Assembly: GCF_002272075.1 (NCBI RefSeq)
Contig: NZ_NPBJ01000023.1
Location: 62,001 to 126,000 of the forward strand
Reading direction: 5' to 3'
Source of the DNA: Terribacillus saccharophilus
Lineage (GTDB): Bacteria; Bacillota; Bacilli; Bacillales; Amphibacillaceae
DNA: 64,000 nt
The notes beneath the pieces were generated by a model. The model ran no database searches. It saw only the letters and a program-made list of their open reading frames with translations, and was not told where the DNA came from. The position numbers and the translations under genes were made by a program. Positions within the stretch are counted from its first letter, which is position 1, and each line of letters begins with the position of its first letter. Shown piece after piece: positions 27,944 to 36,688 of this stretch.

Positions 27944-29107
27944 ATGCTAGAGAAATTATTCACCAAAGTAGATGAACTTTATGAAGACATGGTTGAGACA
28001 AGAAGATACCTTCATCAGCATCCAGAACTGTCCTTTAAAGAAGAAAAGACAGCTGCCTACATTGCAAATACATATGAAGAACTTGGTATTCCCTACGAAA
28101 AGAATGTCGGAGGTAACGGTGTAGTTGCCACTCTCCAAGGCGGAAAACCTGGTAAAAAGATTGCCTTGCGAGCAGATTTCGATGCGTTGCCAATCCAAGA
28201 AGAAAATGATGTCCCTTATAAATCCACAGTACCAAATGTTATGCATGCATGCGGTCATGATGGACACACAGCAACACTGCTTGGCATTGCCAAAGCAGCC
28301 AAAGCATTGCAGGATGAACTACCAGGAACGCTTGTTTTCGTCCACCAGCATGCAGAAGAATATGCTCCAGGCGGAGCGAAGCCGATTATTGAAACTGGTA
28401 TCCTTGATGACGTGGATGCTGTATTCGGAACTCACCTCTGGTCGAACACGCCGCTTGGCACAATTGAAACTGCAGATAAAGAATTCATGGCAGGAGCAGA
28501 TCGCTTCGAAATTGAAATCATCGGCAAAGGCGGACACGGAGCACAGCCACACCAGACGAAGGATGCCGTTCTAATCGGATCTCAAGTCGTAACAGCGCTT
28601 CAGCAAATTATCAGCCGCCGCTTGGATCCATTGTCAACTGCTGTCATCACTGTAGGTACTTTCGAGGCTGGCGCAGCATTCAACGTAGTTGCCGGAACAG
28701 CGAAGCTGACAGGAACAGTTCGTACATTCGATACTGCTGTACAGGAACAGATTAAAGTAGAAATCGAAAATGTATTAAAGGGTATTACAATTGCTAATGA
28801 TGCAGACTACACGTATGACTATATAGAAGGATATCCACCAGTAATCAACCACCCTGCTGAAGCACAATTGGTACTTGATGCCTCGAAGCAAGTTGCAGAA
28901 GTTCAGGAAGCGAATAAGGTGCTGCCTACGATGACTGGCGAGGATTTCTCTTATTATCTGCATGACAAGCCGGGAGCTTTCTTCTTCACCGGCGCTAAGA
29001 AAGAAGATCATTATTATCCGCACCACCATCCGAAATTTGATTTTGATGAAAGAGCAATGAGCATCGCCGCTAAGACATTACTCAGCGCGTGTATTGCTTA
29101 CCAATAA
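27944..29107 (+). CDS. yhaA: M20D amidohydrolase (YhaA-like)
   Basis: The product is 387 residues and similar to N-acyl-amino-acid or hippurate hydrolases. Metal ligands are visible in HACGHDGHT (about 101-109), the catalytic Glu pair in HQHAEEY (about 134-140) and the late His in PHHHPKFDFDE. The dimerisation domain carries GKGGHGAQPHQTKD. Substrate specificity cannot be read from sequence. The ATG follows AAGGAGG. The position upstream of ecsC matches yhaA of B. subtilis. It converges on ecsC through a shared terminator. Confidence 0.88.
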   Translation: MLEKLFTKVDELYEDMVETRRYLHQHPELSFKEEKTAAYIANTYEELGIPYEKNVGGNGVVATLQGGKPGKKIALRADFDALPIQEENDVPYKSTVPNVMHACGHDGHTATLLGIAKAAKALQDELPGTLVFVHQHAEEYAPGGAKPIIETGILDDVDAVFGTHLWSNTPLGTIETADKEFMAGADRFEIEIIGKGGHGAQPHQTKDAVLIGSQVVTALQQIISRRLDPLSTAVITVGTFEAGAAFNVVAGTAKLTGTVRTFDTAVQEQIKVEIENVLKGITIANDADYTYDYIEGYPPVINHPAEAQLVLDASKQVAEVQEANKVLPTMTGEDFSYYLHDKPGAFFFTGAKKEDHYYPHHHPKFDFDERAMSIAAKTLLSACIAYQ

Positions 29108-29144
29108 AAAAGATCAGCGTGATTTTTCACGCTGATCTTTTTTT
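29105..29144. terminator. bidirectional terminator between yhaA and ecsC
   Basis: The 13-bp stem AAAGATCAGCGTG/CACGCTGATCTTT with a 6-nt loop is flanked by poly-A and poly-T. Confidence 0.92.
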
Positions 29145-29856
29145 ATGTTAACATGCGGATCCGATATGCATGCATGGCAGCTGTACCTAACTGTTCGAGA
29201 AACTTGCCGTTGATAATGGCTCCGACGAAGGCTCCGACACCCGGCAGCATCTGTATCATTTTGATTAAATCAATATGATCACGGTATTCCTGCTGGAGCA
29301 CCCTCCAATTCACATCTTCGATTGCGCCGGTAACATTATTCCAATGACGGATTTCTTCCCACAGCTTGACCCTCGTTTCACTGCTTGAGAAAGTAGCACT
29401 GAAAATTTGCAGCAGGAAAACACGTTCGCTGAATGCCGTAACATCAAAACCATAAATTCTGCCAATATCGAATAAGCATTTCATCTTGATGCTAAGAAGA
29501 AGCGGAAAATCGGCCATACCTAAAATAATACCTCCAGCACCAGTGCCGGCACCTTCCAATCTTGCTGTTGTTTTATAACGATTGATGACCTTCCGAACTT
29601 CTTTCTCACGTTGCTCAAAACTCCATTTATGATCGATCTTAATTGGATAGATGTAGTTAGAAGACGTCAGGCTGAGTTCTATCATTTGGCGAATAGCTGT
29701 CGTAATTGTGGTGTGCACAGCTGCCGGAATTTTATCGGTGATTGTATCCTGTGTACCTTTAGAAAGCCGCTGAAACTTGCCGCCGCGCCGCTGAAGGGAA
29801 TGATAATAAAACATCGCTTCCTTCAGTTTTCTTACCTTATAATAGTCTTCCTCCAT
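29143..29856 (-). CDS. ecsC: EcsC protein
   Basis: The product is 237 residues. It contains the EcsC family core with EGAGTGAGGIILGMADFPLLLSIKMK in part, then FDIGRIYGFD and MLPGVGAFVGAIINGKFLEQLG. The family function is unknown and EcsC is the accessory third gene of the ecs operon. The ATG at 29856 follows AGGAGG by seven bases; the much longer open frame upstream is a shadow of ecsB. It starts 11 bp after the ecsB stop. Confidence 0.88.
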   Translation of the reverse strand: MEEDYYKVRKLKEAMFYYHSLQRRGGKFQRLSKGTQDTITDKIPAAVHTTITTAIRQMIELSLTSSNYIYPIKIDHKWSFEQREKEVRKVINRYKTTARLEGAGTGAGGIILGMADFPLLLSIKMKCLFDIGRIYGFDVTAFSERVFLLQIFSATFSSSETRVKLWEEIRHWNNVTGAIEDVNWRVLQQEYRDHIDLIKMIQMLPGVGAFVGAIINGKFLEQLGTAAMHAYRIRMLT

Positions 29857-29867
29857 CTGAATCCCTC

Positions 29868-31082
29868 CTATTTTAACCGTTTCGGTACATACATACGGAC
29901 AAATCCGAGACCGAAGGCAAGTCCGGCAACAAGTGCCAAAACAAAACCAACTACATCGACACGGAGAAGGAACACGAGACTCAGCAGCACAGCTTGTATA
30001 ATGGCCAGCTGCTGAAGAAGGGACAATAATGCACGTTTTCGAGTGTCGCCTGCTACCGGATAAAGATCCATCCAGGCGATTGTCCGGTGATGCTTCCACA
30101 TTCCGATAAGCTGGAAGCCCGTCAAATAAAGGAACAACAAAGCAAACGCCAACTGCACCCAAAGATTTGGGATAAAGTAGATGATAACTCCAGCTAAAAT
30201 AGTCAATCGCAGAAAGAGCCCGAAATAATCGCCACCTCTGACAAAAGTTATTCGGAACAGATAATCATATGTATGTTTCTGTTCGAACGGAACTCGTCTA
30301 GTGAAGAGATTGACGATAGACTGCCGTTTATGGACTTTCGTCTTCAAGTGAGGTACATCAGCAAATTGGTTTGCAATTCGGTAGAATGCCTGCATTCGTG
30401 CTTGATCTTTTTCAATCAGCAAATCCCAAGCCAAACCGCCCTGCTTCCGGGTGATGGTATAGTCCACAAAAAGAAGTACGACGAATAGAACCGTCAAAAC
30501 TGCCGCTGCAATAAGATTACCTCGTAAAAACAGCCAAAAGCTTCCGACGTTCAGCACCAGCCGGAGCGTTTGCTCGGTTCTTCTTATGTTGACATTCCGT
30601 ATCTTCAGCATCCACCAATTCATATGAAGATTCCACAGCTTGAAAACCAGCAGAACAAGAAAGACAAGCAGATAAGATAAAAATCCTTCTCCTAAGTCTG
30701 CTGCAAAGAACAACGGCGCTAGTGCCGCAGCAGCTAATATTAATAAGTAAAGCTGCGTAAAGAAGCTATAGCCAATGGTTAATTTGAAATAGCGGTGCAG
30801 CTTTGGCTCAAGCGGCAGCATGAATATCATATCTGCTTCTTTCAATAATGTCCGCACAGGGCTGTAGCTGGCCAATAGGCCGAACACAGCACCAATTAAA
30901 AGCGCAGCAGGAAAGTCCGGAGTTAATCCCTCTAGCCACTGCTGATAATAATAAGCAAGCCCCGAGATTAGGAACAGCATTGCTATCATAAGATGCTGGT
31001 TAAATATGTACCGCAAATAGCGATTCATTTCCTTCATATGCTCGGTAAGCCGCTGTTTGAAAAATGTTTCTGCATTAAACAT
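29868..31082 (-). CDS. ecsB: ABC transporter permease EcsB
   Basis: The product is 404 residues with about eight hydrophobic segments and is the membrane part of the EcsAB exporter. Known B. subtilis ecs mutants are affected in secretion, competence and sporulation and in intramembrane proteolysis by RasP. Typical stretches are LLASYSPVRTLLKEADMIFMLPLE in part and LKTKVHKRQSIVNLFTRRVPFEQKHTYDYLFR in part. Its ATG overlaps the ecsA stop by 8 bp, so the two are translationally coupled. Confidence 0.92.
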   Translation of the reverse strand: MFNAETFFKQRLTEHMKEMNRYLRYIFNQHLMIAMLFLISGLAYYYQQWLEGLTPDFPAALLIGAVFGLLASYSPVRTLLKEADMIFMLPLEPKLHRYFKLTIGYSFFTQLYLLILAAAALAPLFFAADLGEGFLSYLLVFLVLLVFKLWNLHMNWWMLKIRNVNIRRTEQTLRLVLNVGSFWLFLRGNLIAAAVLTVLFVVLLFVDYTITRKQGGLAWDLLIEKDQARMQAFYRIANQFADVPHLKTKVHKRQSIVNLFTRRVPFEQKHTYDYLFRITFVRGGDYFGLFLRLTILAGVIIYFIPNLWVQLAFALLFLYLTGFQLIGMWKHHRTIAWMDLYPVAGDTRKRALLSLLQQLAIIQAVLLSLVFLLRVDVVGFVLALVAGLAFGLGFVRMYVPKRLK

Positions 31083-31821
31083 GGCTGTCTTCTTCTTTCG
31101 TCAGCTGTACATATAAATCATCCAGCGTGGCATGTTGCATGTCGAATTCATTACGCAGCTCTTCCATCGTACCAGCTGCCCGCAGCTTTCCATCATGCAG
31201 TATGACAATGCGGTCGCAATAACGTTCCGCAGTCGCCAGAATATGCGTGGACATCAATACGCCTGCTCCATTATCCTTCGCCTGGTTCATCAGCTGCAAG
31301 TAGGATTGAATACCGAGAGGATCGAGTCCAACGAATGGCTCGTCCACGATGTATAGGTCAGGTTCAACAAGAAAAGAACACATAATCATTACTTTCTGAC
31401 GCATCCCTTTTGAAAAATGGACAGGAAACATCTTCAGTTTCTTTTCAAGGCGGAATTCCTTCAGCAAAGGCGGAAGGCGTTTATCAAACTCCTCCTTTGA
31501 CAAATCATATGCTTGTGCAGTAAGACGAAGATGGTCATATAAAGTCAATTCATCATACAGTACCGGCATTTCAGGAATATAGGAGAAATTGCTCCGATAT
31601 GTTTCAGGTGAAGCAGCAAACGTGCTTCCATTGATCTGGATACTGCCTCCCTTCGGCTGCATAAGACCGATGATATGTTTGATTGTCGTACTTTTCCCTG
31701 CCCCGTTAAGTCCAATCAGCCCGACAATTTCACCCGCATCTACTTGAAACGATATATCATGCAGGACATTTTTATGTGTATACCCACCGGTCAGAGAATC
31801 AATATGTAATAAAGGTTGCAT
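31075..31821 (-). CDS. ecsA: ABC transporter ATP-binding protein EcsA
   Basis: The product is 248 residues. Walker A is GLNGAGKST near 38-46, the signature HFSKGMRQKVMIM near 138, Walker B LYIVDEPFVGLDP near 160 and the switch His in STHIL. It energises EcsB. The ATG follows GGGGAAAGGG. It is the first gene of ecsABC and diverges from hit across a 441-bp intergenic region that holds a candidate structured RNA. Confidence 0.94.
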   Translation of the reverse strand: MQPLLHIDSLTGGYTHKNVLHDISFQVDAGEIVGLIGLNGAGKSTTIKHIIGLMQPKGGSIQINGSTFAASPETYRSNFSYIPEMPVLYDELTLYDHLRLTAQAYDLSKEEFDKRLPPLLKEFRLEKKLKMFPVHFSKGMRQKVMIMCSFLVEPDLYIVDEPFVGLDPLGIQSYLQLMNQAKDNGAGVLMSTHILATAERYCDRIVILHDGKLRAAGTMEELRNEFDMQHATLDDLYVQLTKEEDSHV

Positions 31822-31924
31822 TACCCTTTCCCCTTTCTAAAAGCACGCTTCTGCTAAAAGTTTACCAAAGCCCGCCGTATTTGCCAAAATAAAACGGTTA
31901 TAACATCCGTCAGTCTGCACATAC

Positions 31925-32197
31925 TAATTTCGAAGCAAAGAAGTTGCCAAGAGGTTTCCGAGAGCAGTACCCATTCATTAAAAAATGAGGTGTTGGTTGG
32001 AGATACAGACCGCTACGTCCGAAAGTAAGCTGATTTACATTTGTAAGCAAGCTGAAAGTGTACTGGCGCAAACATCGTAAGCCGCTGTACAGTTCGAAAT
32101 GGTTTTACTCTTGGCAACCTTGCTTCAAAGGCAGACACTCCCAAAACGCGAAGAATTCCAATATTCCGGCCGTTACGGGATGTCTGCCTATTTTATT
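31925..32197 (+). ncRNA. candidate structured RNA between ecsA and hit
   Basis: No gene fits this stretch, yet it can fold into a closed multi-helix RNA. A long closing helix pairs 31932-31938 with 32120-32126 (GAAGCAA/TTGCTTC) and 31943-31953 with 32108-32118 (GTTGCCAAGAG/CTCTTGGCAAC). Inside are hairpins at about 31972-31992, 32028-32053 (AGCT..TTTAC ATTT GTAAG..AGCT) and 32059-32091 (TGTAC/GTACA plus GGC/GCC). CAGTAC at 31965-31970 can alternatively pair with GTACTG at 32060-32065. The closing helix is followed two bases later by a terminator-like hairpin. It matches no riboswitch, T-box, 6S, SRP or RNase P signature that I know. Confidence 0.5.
32129..32197 (+). terminator. terminator-like hairpin ending the candidate RNA
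   Basis: AGGCAGACA(C)TCCC at 32129-32142 pairs with GGGATGTCTGCCT at 32177-32189 and is followed by ATTTTATT. An inner GAAT/ATTC helix extends it. Confidence 0.6.
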
Positions 32198-32205
32198 CGA
32201 CTTAC

Positions 32206-32235
32206 TTTACAAGCATGTCCATTCCTTTATACAAT
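32206..32235 (+). promoter_or_regulatory. SigA-type promoter of hit
   Basis: TTTACA at 32206-32211 and TACAAT at 32230-32235, 18 bp apart, each differ from consensus at one position. The promoter lies after the upstream terminator hairpin, so hit does not need the candidate RNA's promoter. Confidence 0.7.
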
Positions 32236-32262
32236 ATGTATACACGTTAAAGGAGTGATCGT

Positions 32263-32688
32263 ATGCACGAAAAGGATTGTATCTTCTGTAAAATAGTTGC
32301 TGGTGAACTGCCATCTGCGAAAGTATATGAGGATGACCACGTACTTGCTTTTATGGATATCGGACAGGTGACGAAGGGGCACACCCTCATCATCCCCAAA
32401 ACACATACGAAGAATATATACGAAACACCGCCCGAAGTAGCCCAAGAAGTATTTGCTCGTGTACCACGGATTGCGAATGCAATTAAGGAAGCGTTCCAGC
32501 CGGCTGGATTGAACGTATTGAGTAATACGGAAGCTGTTGCAGGCCAAACTGTATTCCATCTGCATGTGCATCTTATTCCGAGATACGGAAAAAATGATGG
32601 CTTCCACGCTACCTTTGAACAACATGACAATATTGCCAGCGAACACCTTGGTGAATTGGCGGAAAAAATCAGCAGTAAAATCCAGTAA
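32263..32688 (+). CDS. hit: HIT family protein
   Basis: The product is 141 residues, a cytosolic histidine-triad nucleotide hydrolase/transferase. It starts with CIFCKIVAGELPSAKVYED and ends the active site with HLHVHLIPR at about 96-104. Zn-binding Cys residues (CIFC) are near the N terminus. The exact substrate is unknown. The ATG follows AAAGGAG. It is divergent from ecsA as in B. subtilis. Confidence 0.94.
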   Translation: MHEKDCIFCKIVAGELPSAKVYEDDHVLAFMDIGQVTKGHTLIIPKTHTKNIYETPPEVAQEVFARVPRIANAIKEAFQPAGLNVLSNTEAVAGQTVFHLHVHLIPRYGKNDGFHATFEQHDNIASEHLGELAEKISSKIQ

Positions 32689-32760
32689 GATTGTCTCAAT
32701 AGGTTTCACTGCTACATAGGAAGAGAAAATAGTATAATGAAGTAGGAAGGAGTGGAGATG

Positions 32761-33132
32761 ATGGCAAGTGGCAAATCAATCGCAGTTGGTATACTCGTAG
32801 GTAGCACAGTCAGCGCTGTAATCACATTGCTGACAGCACCATCCTCCGGCAGGGAGTTGCGCGCAGATGCTAAACAGCGCAGCGACGAATGGAAGGTCAC
32901 ATTCAATAACTTAAAGAATGAAGGAACACAGCTGAAAGAACAGATCACAAAAACTTCCAAGGAAGGCGCTGTTATGTTCAAAGAACTATCAGCTGATGTA
33001 AAAACTTCCATCGACAGCTGGAAACGTACGGTTGAACCGCATCAGAAAAATATCCAGAAAAGCTTGGCTCAGATTGAGAAAAGCTTAAAAGACTTGGAAG
33101 AAAAAGCGAATCAGAAAAAAGGCAACGAATAA
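32761..33132 (+). CDS. yhaH: YtxH domain protein YhaH
   Basis: The product is about 124 residues. An N-terminal hydrophobic glycine-containing segment (GKSIAVGILVGSTVSAVITLL) is followed by APSSGRELR and a long charged helical region with coiled-coil character, the YtxH/YhaH pattern. It is probably a membrane-anchored coiled-coil protein, function unknown. Of two adjacent ATGs, 32761 sits eight bases after AAGGAG and is preferred; 32758 or GTG 32752 are too close. A perfect TATAAT lies at 32733-32738. It ends at a terminator. Confidence 0.82.
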   Translation: MASGKSIAVGILVGSTVSAVITLLTAPSSGRELRADAKQRSDEWKVTFNNLKNEGTQLKEQITKTSKEGAVMFKELSADVKTSIDSWKRTVEPHQKNIQKSLAQIEKSLKDLEEKANQKKGNE

Positions 33133-33166
33133 AAAATGCTCTCCATAATGGAGAGCATTTTTTATT
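33133..33166 (+). terminator. terminator after yhaH
   Basis: The stem AAAATGCTCTCC/GGAGAGCATTTT with a 5-nt loop is followed by TTTTATTT. Confidence 0.92.
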
Positions 33167-33353
33167 TCACTTCTGTCACTTGGGATTTTTGTTCTTTATA
33201 TTGACTGGTGTCACTGCAGACGTTGTATCCTGATCCTTCATTATAATACTTCCTTGCAAAAGTAGCTAGCTATACTCGCTCTCCAGTTCCCCTTCGGTAG
33301 GGCAGTAACATCGAGACGGATTGCGAGAATTTTGATGCGCTGCAGTATTATTA
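33167..33353. other. intergenic stretch between convergent yhaH and opuAC
   Basis: There is no convincing open frame. It contains TATAAT (33242-33247) without a matching -35 and a weak foldable element: CTCGC at 33275-33279 with GCGAG at 33323-33327 enclosing a CCC/GGG hairpin. I cannot assign a function. Confidence 0.3.
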
Positions 33354-33379
33354 GAAAAACCTCTTCCCAAGGGAAGAGG
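33354..33379 (-). terminator. terminator of the opuA operon
   Basis: The 9-bp stem CCTCTTCCC/GGGAAGAGG with a 2-nt loop is followed on the minus strand by TTTTT. Confidence 0.88.
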
Positions 33380-33396
33380 CTTCTCCTATAATTCGG

Positions 33397-34284
33397 TTAT
33401 TTTGCTTCAAGATCCTCAATAGAATCCGCATCTACATAGCTAGGAACAACTAAACCAGTTTTCGCACCTTCCAAGTTAGGTCCTAGATCGACAACTTGAT
33501 CTTTGTACTGCTCATACAAATCACCGTGTGTAGTCGGCAGCCAAGCTGCTACCATGGCATCAGCTTCACTATTCGCTACAGACTGCCACATAACTGCGTT
33601 ATCAAGAGGAGTGATTTTCGCATTGTATCCTAGATCATCAAGTACAACTTTCATGACATTCGTAGAAGCAACTTCAGAATCCCACTCTACATACGTAAGG
33701 CTGACTTCCTGACCATTACCTTCCTCTGCTCCTTCAGTCCACTCAGCTACTTGATCCGCATGACCGTCCACCCAATTGCGTGCTGCTTCAGCAGGGTCTG
33801 TACCGTCACTTACTTCCAGCATAACTTCTCCCATATCGTCTGTAGACCAATTAAATTGATCAAGCACTGTGTTAGCACCCGGTACTTCATCAGCAAATCC
33901 TTGGCGAGTCATAGTGTTGATGGTTTCTTCACTTCCGAATGAACCCTTCGGATCTTCCAGATACTTCAGATCATATTTACTGAACATCCAATGCGGTGTC
34001 CAGCCTGTGATGATGATTGGCTCTTCATCCTTGATTGCATCACCAAGGGCAGTTGCCATTGCACCGCTGGAAGATGGCTGCAATGTCCAGCCATTCAGCT
34101 GATCATAATCTTCGATTGCTTTTTCTGTCGCACTCATGACACCCGCACCAGCTTCGATACCAGTAATTGTGTAATCCACTTGTTCGCTGAAGCTGTCTGA
34201 GCTAGAGCTGTCATTACCGCACCCTGCTGCTACTAATGTCAATGCTAGTCCGGCTGCTGCACCTAATGTTTTCCACTTTTTCAT
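33397..34284 (-). CDS. opuAC: glycine betaine ABC transporter substrate-binding lipoprotein
   Basis: The product is 295 residues. The signal peptide ends in the lipobox LVAAGC (Cys22), so the mature protein is a membrane-anchored lipoprotein outside the cell. The OpuAC-type periplasmic-binding fold follows, with tryptophans such as ITGWTPHWMF and VAAWLPTTH likely forming the aromatic cage for the trimethylammonium group. It is the last gene of opuAA-AB-AC and ends at a terminator. OpuA imports glycine betaine and related osmoprotectants at high osmolarity. Confidence 0.93.
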   Translation of the reverse strand: MKKWKTLGAAAGLALTLVAAGCGNDSSSSDSFSEQVDYTITGIEAGAGVMSATEKAIEDYDQLNGWTLQPSSSGAMATALGDAIKDEEPIIITGWTPHWMFSKYDLKYLEDPKGSFGSEETINTMTRQGFADEVPGANTVLDQFNWSTDDMGEVMLEVSDGTDPAEAARNWVDGHADQVAEWTEGAEEGNGQEVSLTYVEWDSEVASTNVMKVVLDDLGYNAKITPLDNAVMWQSVANSEADAMVAAWLPTTHGDLYEQYKDQVVDLGPNLEGAKTGLVVPSYVDADSIEDLEAK

Positions 34285-34339
34285 GTAATTGAACTCCCCT
34301 TTTACTAATTTATTGGAAGCCTATTTCAGGCTACATCGC

Positions 34340-35191
34340 TCATTTTCTATCTTTATAAATATTTTGTGTAAAACGGTCAATAATGATTGCAAGTACAACG
34401 ATACTCAGACCGGCTACGAAACCTGGACCAACTTGCGCTCGCTGCAAGGAAGATAATACTTCTCGGCCTAGACCTGGTGCACCGATCATGGATGCGATTA
34501 CGACCATGGAAAGTGCCAGCATGACTGTTTGGTTGATACCAGCCATAATTGTATACTTAGCCATCGGTAATTCCACTTTAAATAGCTTTTGCGGTCCAGT
34601 TGAACCGAAGGCATCAGCCGCTTCTACCAGTTCCTCGGAAACTTGACGGATACCAAGATTCGTGAAACGTACAGTTGGCGGTGTTGCAAAGATCAAGGAA
34701 GCAAAGATACCTGGTACAACCCCGATGCTGAAGAATGCTACTGCCGGAATTAAGTAAACGAAGGCAGGCATCGTCTGCATGAAGTCTAGAATCGGTGTAA
34801 TGATTGTTTGTGCAATTTTGCTTTTGGACATTAGGATACCAATCGGAATACCGATGATGATACACAAAATACTGGATGTCAGTACAAGTGTGAACGTATC
34901 AATCAACTGATCCCATAATCCTTGGTTCCAAATGAACAGCAAGCCGACAATACTGAATACTGCTAATCCAAATTTCTTTCCTGTCATGAAAAAGGCTAAT
35001 ATTGCAACTAGCAAAATAAAAATGACAGGAGGAATAGCATCAAGGCCTGATGTAATCATATCCATTAAATCGCCAAGTCCGTCCTTAATTGGATCGAACA
35101 AGAAAGCGAATGTATCTGTAAGCCATTCGACAAAATTAGCTGTCCAATCTGCTACAGGCAAAGCCTCTACGTTTTCCATGAAATTAAGCAT
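34340..35191 (-). CDS. opuAB: glycine betaine ABC transporter permease
   Basis: The product is 283 residues with about seven hydrophobic segments. The EAA-type coupling loop is recognisable as [23 protein letters not shown] (shown in part: [17 protein letters not shown]). It forms the channel of OpuA and docks on OpuAA. Its ATG overlaps the opuAA stop by 8 bp, so translation is coupled. Confidence 0.94.
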   Translation of the reverse strand: MLNFMENVEALPVADWTANFVEWLTDTFAFLFDPIKDGLGDLMDMITSGLDAIPPVIFILLVAILAFFMTGKKFGLAVFSIVGLLFIWNQGLWDQLIDTFTLVLTSSILCIIIGIPIGILMSKSKIAQTIITPILDFMQTMPAFVYLIPAVAFFSIGVVPGIFASLIFATPPTVRFTNLGIRQVSEELVEAADAFGSTGPQKLFKVELPMAKYTIMAGINQTVMLALSMVVIASMIGAPGLGREVLSSLQRAQVGPGFVAGLSIVVLAIIIDRFTQNIYKDRK

Positions 35192-36380
35192 TCTCGTTCA
35201 CCTCACCCTCACCAGCCAGCGCACCGATAACTGCACCTCTGACAATAATTCCTAACAGTTTTCCGTTTTCCGTAACTGCTAATGGAACCGGAGAATCATG
35301 GATGACTGCGAACAAATCATGCAGCTGTGTATCCTTCTCTACTGTCGGCACATCACGCTGGATGATTTCCGATAGGTTTTTCACTTCATTCTTTCTGGCT
35401 TCGTTCGCTGCATCAGCAGTAATAATGCCTTGCAGGACGCGTTTGCTATCTACGACAAAGATACTTGATAGACCAGCTTCCCTCATCCGTTCCAATGCAA
35501 CACGCGGACCATGTTTATCTATGTTGACAGTTTCCGGACGTTTCATTATCTGATGTGCAGTAAGTACTTTTGCACGATCGACATCTTCTACGAATTTCTC
35601 GACATAGCTGTTAGCTGGATTCATGAGAATTTCCTCAGGTGTACCGATCTGAACGATGTTTCCGTCTTTCATCAATGCTATGCGGTCACCGATACGGAGC
35701 GCTTCATCCAAATCATGTGTGATGAACAAAATTGTCTTTTTCATCGATTCCTGCAGATCCAATAATTCATCCTGCATATCTTTGCGGATAAGCGGATCGA
35801 GAGCTGAAAATGCTTCATCCATGAGCATGACTTCCGGATCGTTTGCTAGCGCTCGTGCCAGCCCGACCCGCTGCTGCATACCACCGGACAATTGACCTGG
35901 ATACTGATCCAGATAGCTTCCAAGGCCGACAAGCTCCAGGGATTCCTTCGCTTTCTTGGCTCTTTCTTCTTTACTCATTCCTTGCACTTCGAGTCCATAT
36001 TCAGCATTCTGCATTATCGTTCTGTTCGGGAATAATCCGAATCGCTGGAATACCATACTCAGCTTTTGTCGACGTACACGGCGAAGTTCCTTCTTATCCA
36101 TCTTCGCTAAGTTTTCTCCGTCAATGTAAACATCGCCTGTTGTTGGTTCGATCAGTCGGTTAATCAGACGAACCAGTGTGGATTTACCACTACCCGAGAG
36201 ACCCATGATAACGAAGATCTCACCTGCTTCTACTTCAAATGATGCACGATTGACACCAACTGTGCTTCCTGTTTCTTTTAGTATCTCCTCTTTTGTCTTA
36301 CCAGCTTCTGCTAATTGCAGCGCAGCCTTCGTGTTTTTTCCAAACACCTTAGAGAGATTTTCTACTTTAATAATCGGCAC
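35184..36380 (-). CDS. opuAA: glycine betaine ABC transporter ATP-binding protein with CBS domains
   Basis: The product is 398 residues. ATPase core: Walker [10 protein letters not shown] near 60, signature [15 protein letters not shown] near 165, Walker [13 protein letters not shown] near 185. Two CBS domains follow (about 280-390), which in OpuA transporters sense ionic strength or c-di-AMP. I start at GTG 36380, which follows AAAGAGGTG; the frame extends 19 residues upstream without a site. The N-terminal ATGSTVGVN stretch matches the B. subtilis protein. It is the first gene of the operon. Confidence 0.94.
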   Translation of the reverse strand: MPIIKVENLSKVFGKNTKAALQLAEAGKTKEEILKETGSTVGVNRASFEVEAGEIFVIMGLSGSGKSTLVRLINRLIEPTTGDVYIDGENLAKMDKKELRRVRRQKLSMVFQRFGLFPNRTIMQNAEYGLEVQGMSKEERAKKAKESLELVGLGSYLDQYPGQLSGGMQQRVGLARALANDPEVMLMDEAFSALDPLIRKDMQDELLDLQESMKKTILFITHDLDEALRIGDRIALMKDGNIVQIGTPEEILMNPANSYVEKFVEDVDRAKVLTAHQIMKRPETVNIDKHGPRVALERMREAGLSSIFVVDSKRVLQGIITADAANEARKNEVKNLSEIIQRDVPTVEKDTQLHDLFAVIHDSPVPLAVTENGKLLGIIVRGAVIGALAGEGEVNENA

Positions 36381-36466
36381 AGTATTCACCTCTTTTTCAC
36401 TAGTCTTCTGTAACCTGTCTGTAATAATCAGGAACATTTTCCTATCACGTTGTTTCGACCCTATTA

Positions 36467-36495
36467 ATACTAAACATAAAATACAAACAAATCAA
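36467..36495 (-). promoter_or_regulatory. probable SigA promoter of opuA
   Basis: On the minus strand TTGATT (36495-36490) and TAGTAT (36472-36467) are separated by 17 bp, about 90 bp upstream of the opuAA start. Confidence 0.55.
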
Positions 36496-36517
36496 ACGAC
36501 ATGAATCGTTATATCTG

Positions 36518-36559
36518 AACGTTTAGTACGTACAGAATATACTGTACGTACTAAACGTT
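36518..36559. promoter_or_regulatory. 18-bp-arm inverted repeat, probable operator of the GbsR-type regulator
   Basis: The left arm AACGTTTAGTACGTACAG (36518-36535) is perfectly repeated inverted at 36542-36559 with spacer AATATA. There is no T tract, so it is not a terminator. It lies in the 308-bp region between divergent opuAA and the regulator gene, 22 bp upstream of the opuA -35, and is a good candidate binding site for a dimeric winged-helix repressor. No other copy was noticed in the window. Confidence 0.65.
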
Positions 36560-36688
36560 TCTTTTACTTCTATTTCCTCCGAAATACTTCCGAATGCTAT
36601 GTGAAGGAGGATTTTCGTTCCATAAATGAATCATGTAAGCTTTATATAACGTTTATTTAATAGAAGCAAAAGGGGCGGACTAGAACAA

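Noticed and set aside
29857-30162. N-terminal extension of ecsC
   Set aside because: It overlaps ecsB in another frame and encodes Cys/Ser-rich unrelated sequence; the ATG at 29856 has a clear binding site.
31925-32197. Assignment of the ecsA-hit RNA to 6S RNA or a T-box
   Set aside because: Size fits 6S, but the interior has several separate hairpins and no long single hairpin with central bubble; the T-box sequence AGGGTGGNACCGCG is absent.
33242-33280. TATAAT and TATACT elements suggesting a small transcript between yhaH and opuAC
   Set aside because: No -35 at proper distance and no strong terminator other than that of opuA; kept only as intergenic remark.
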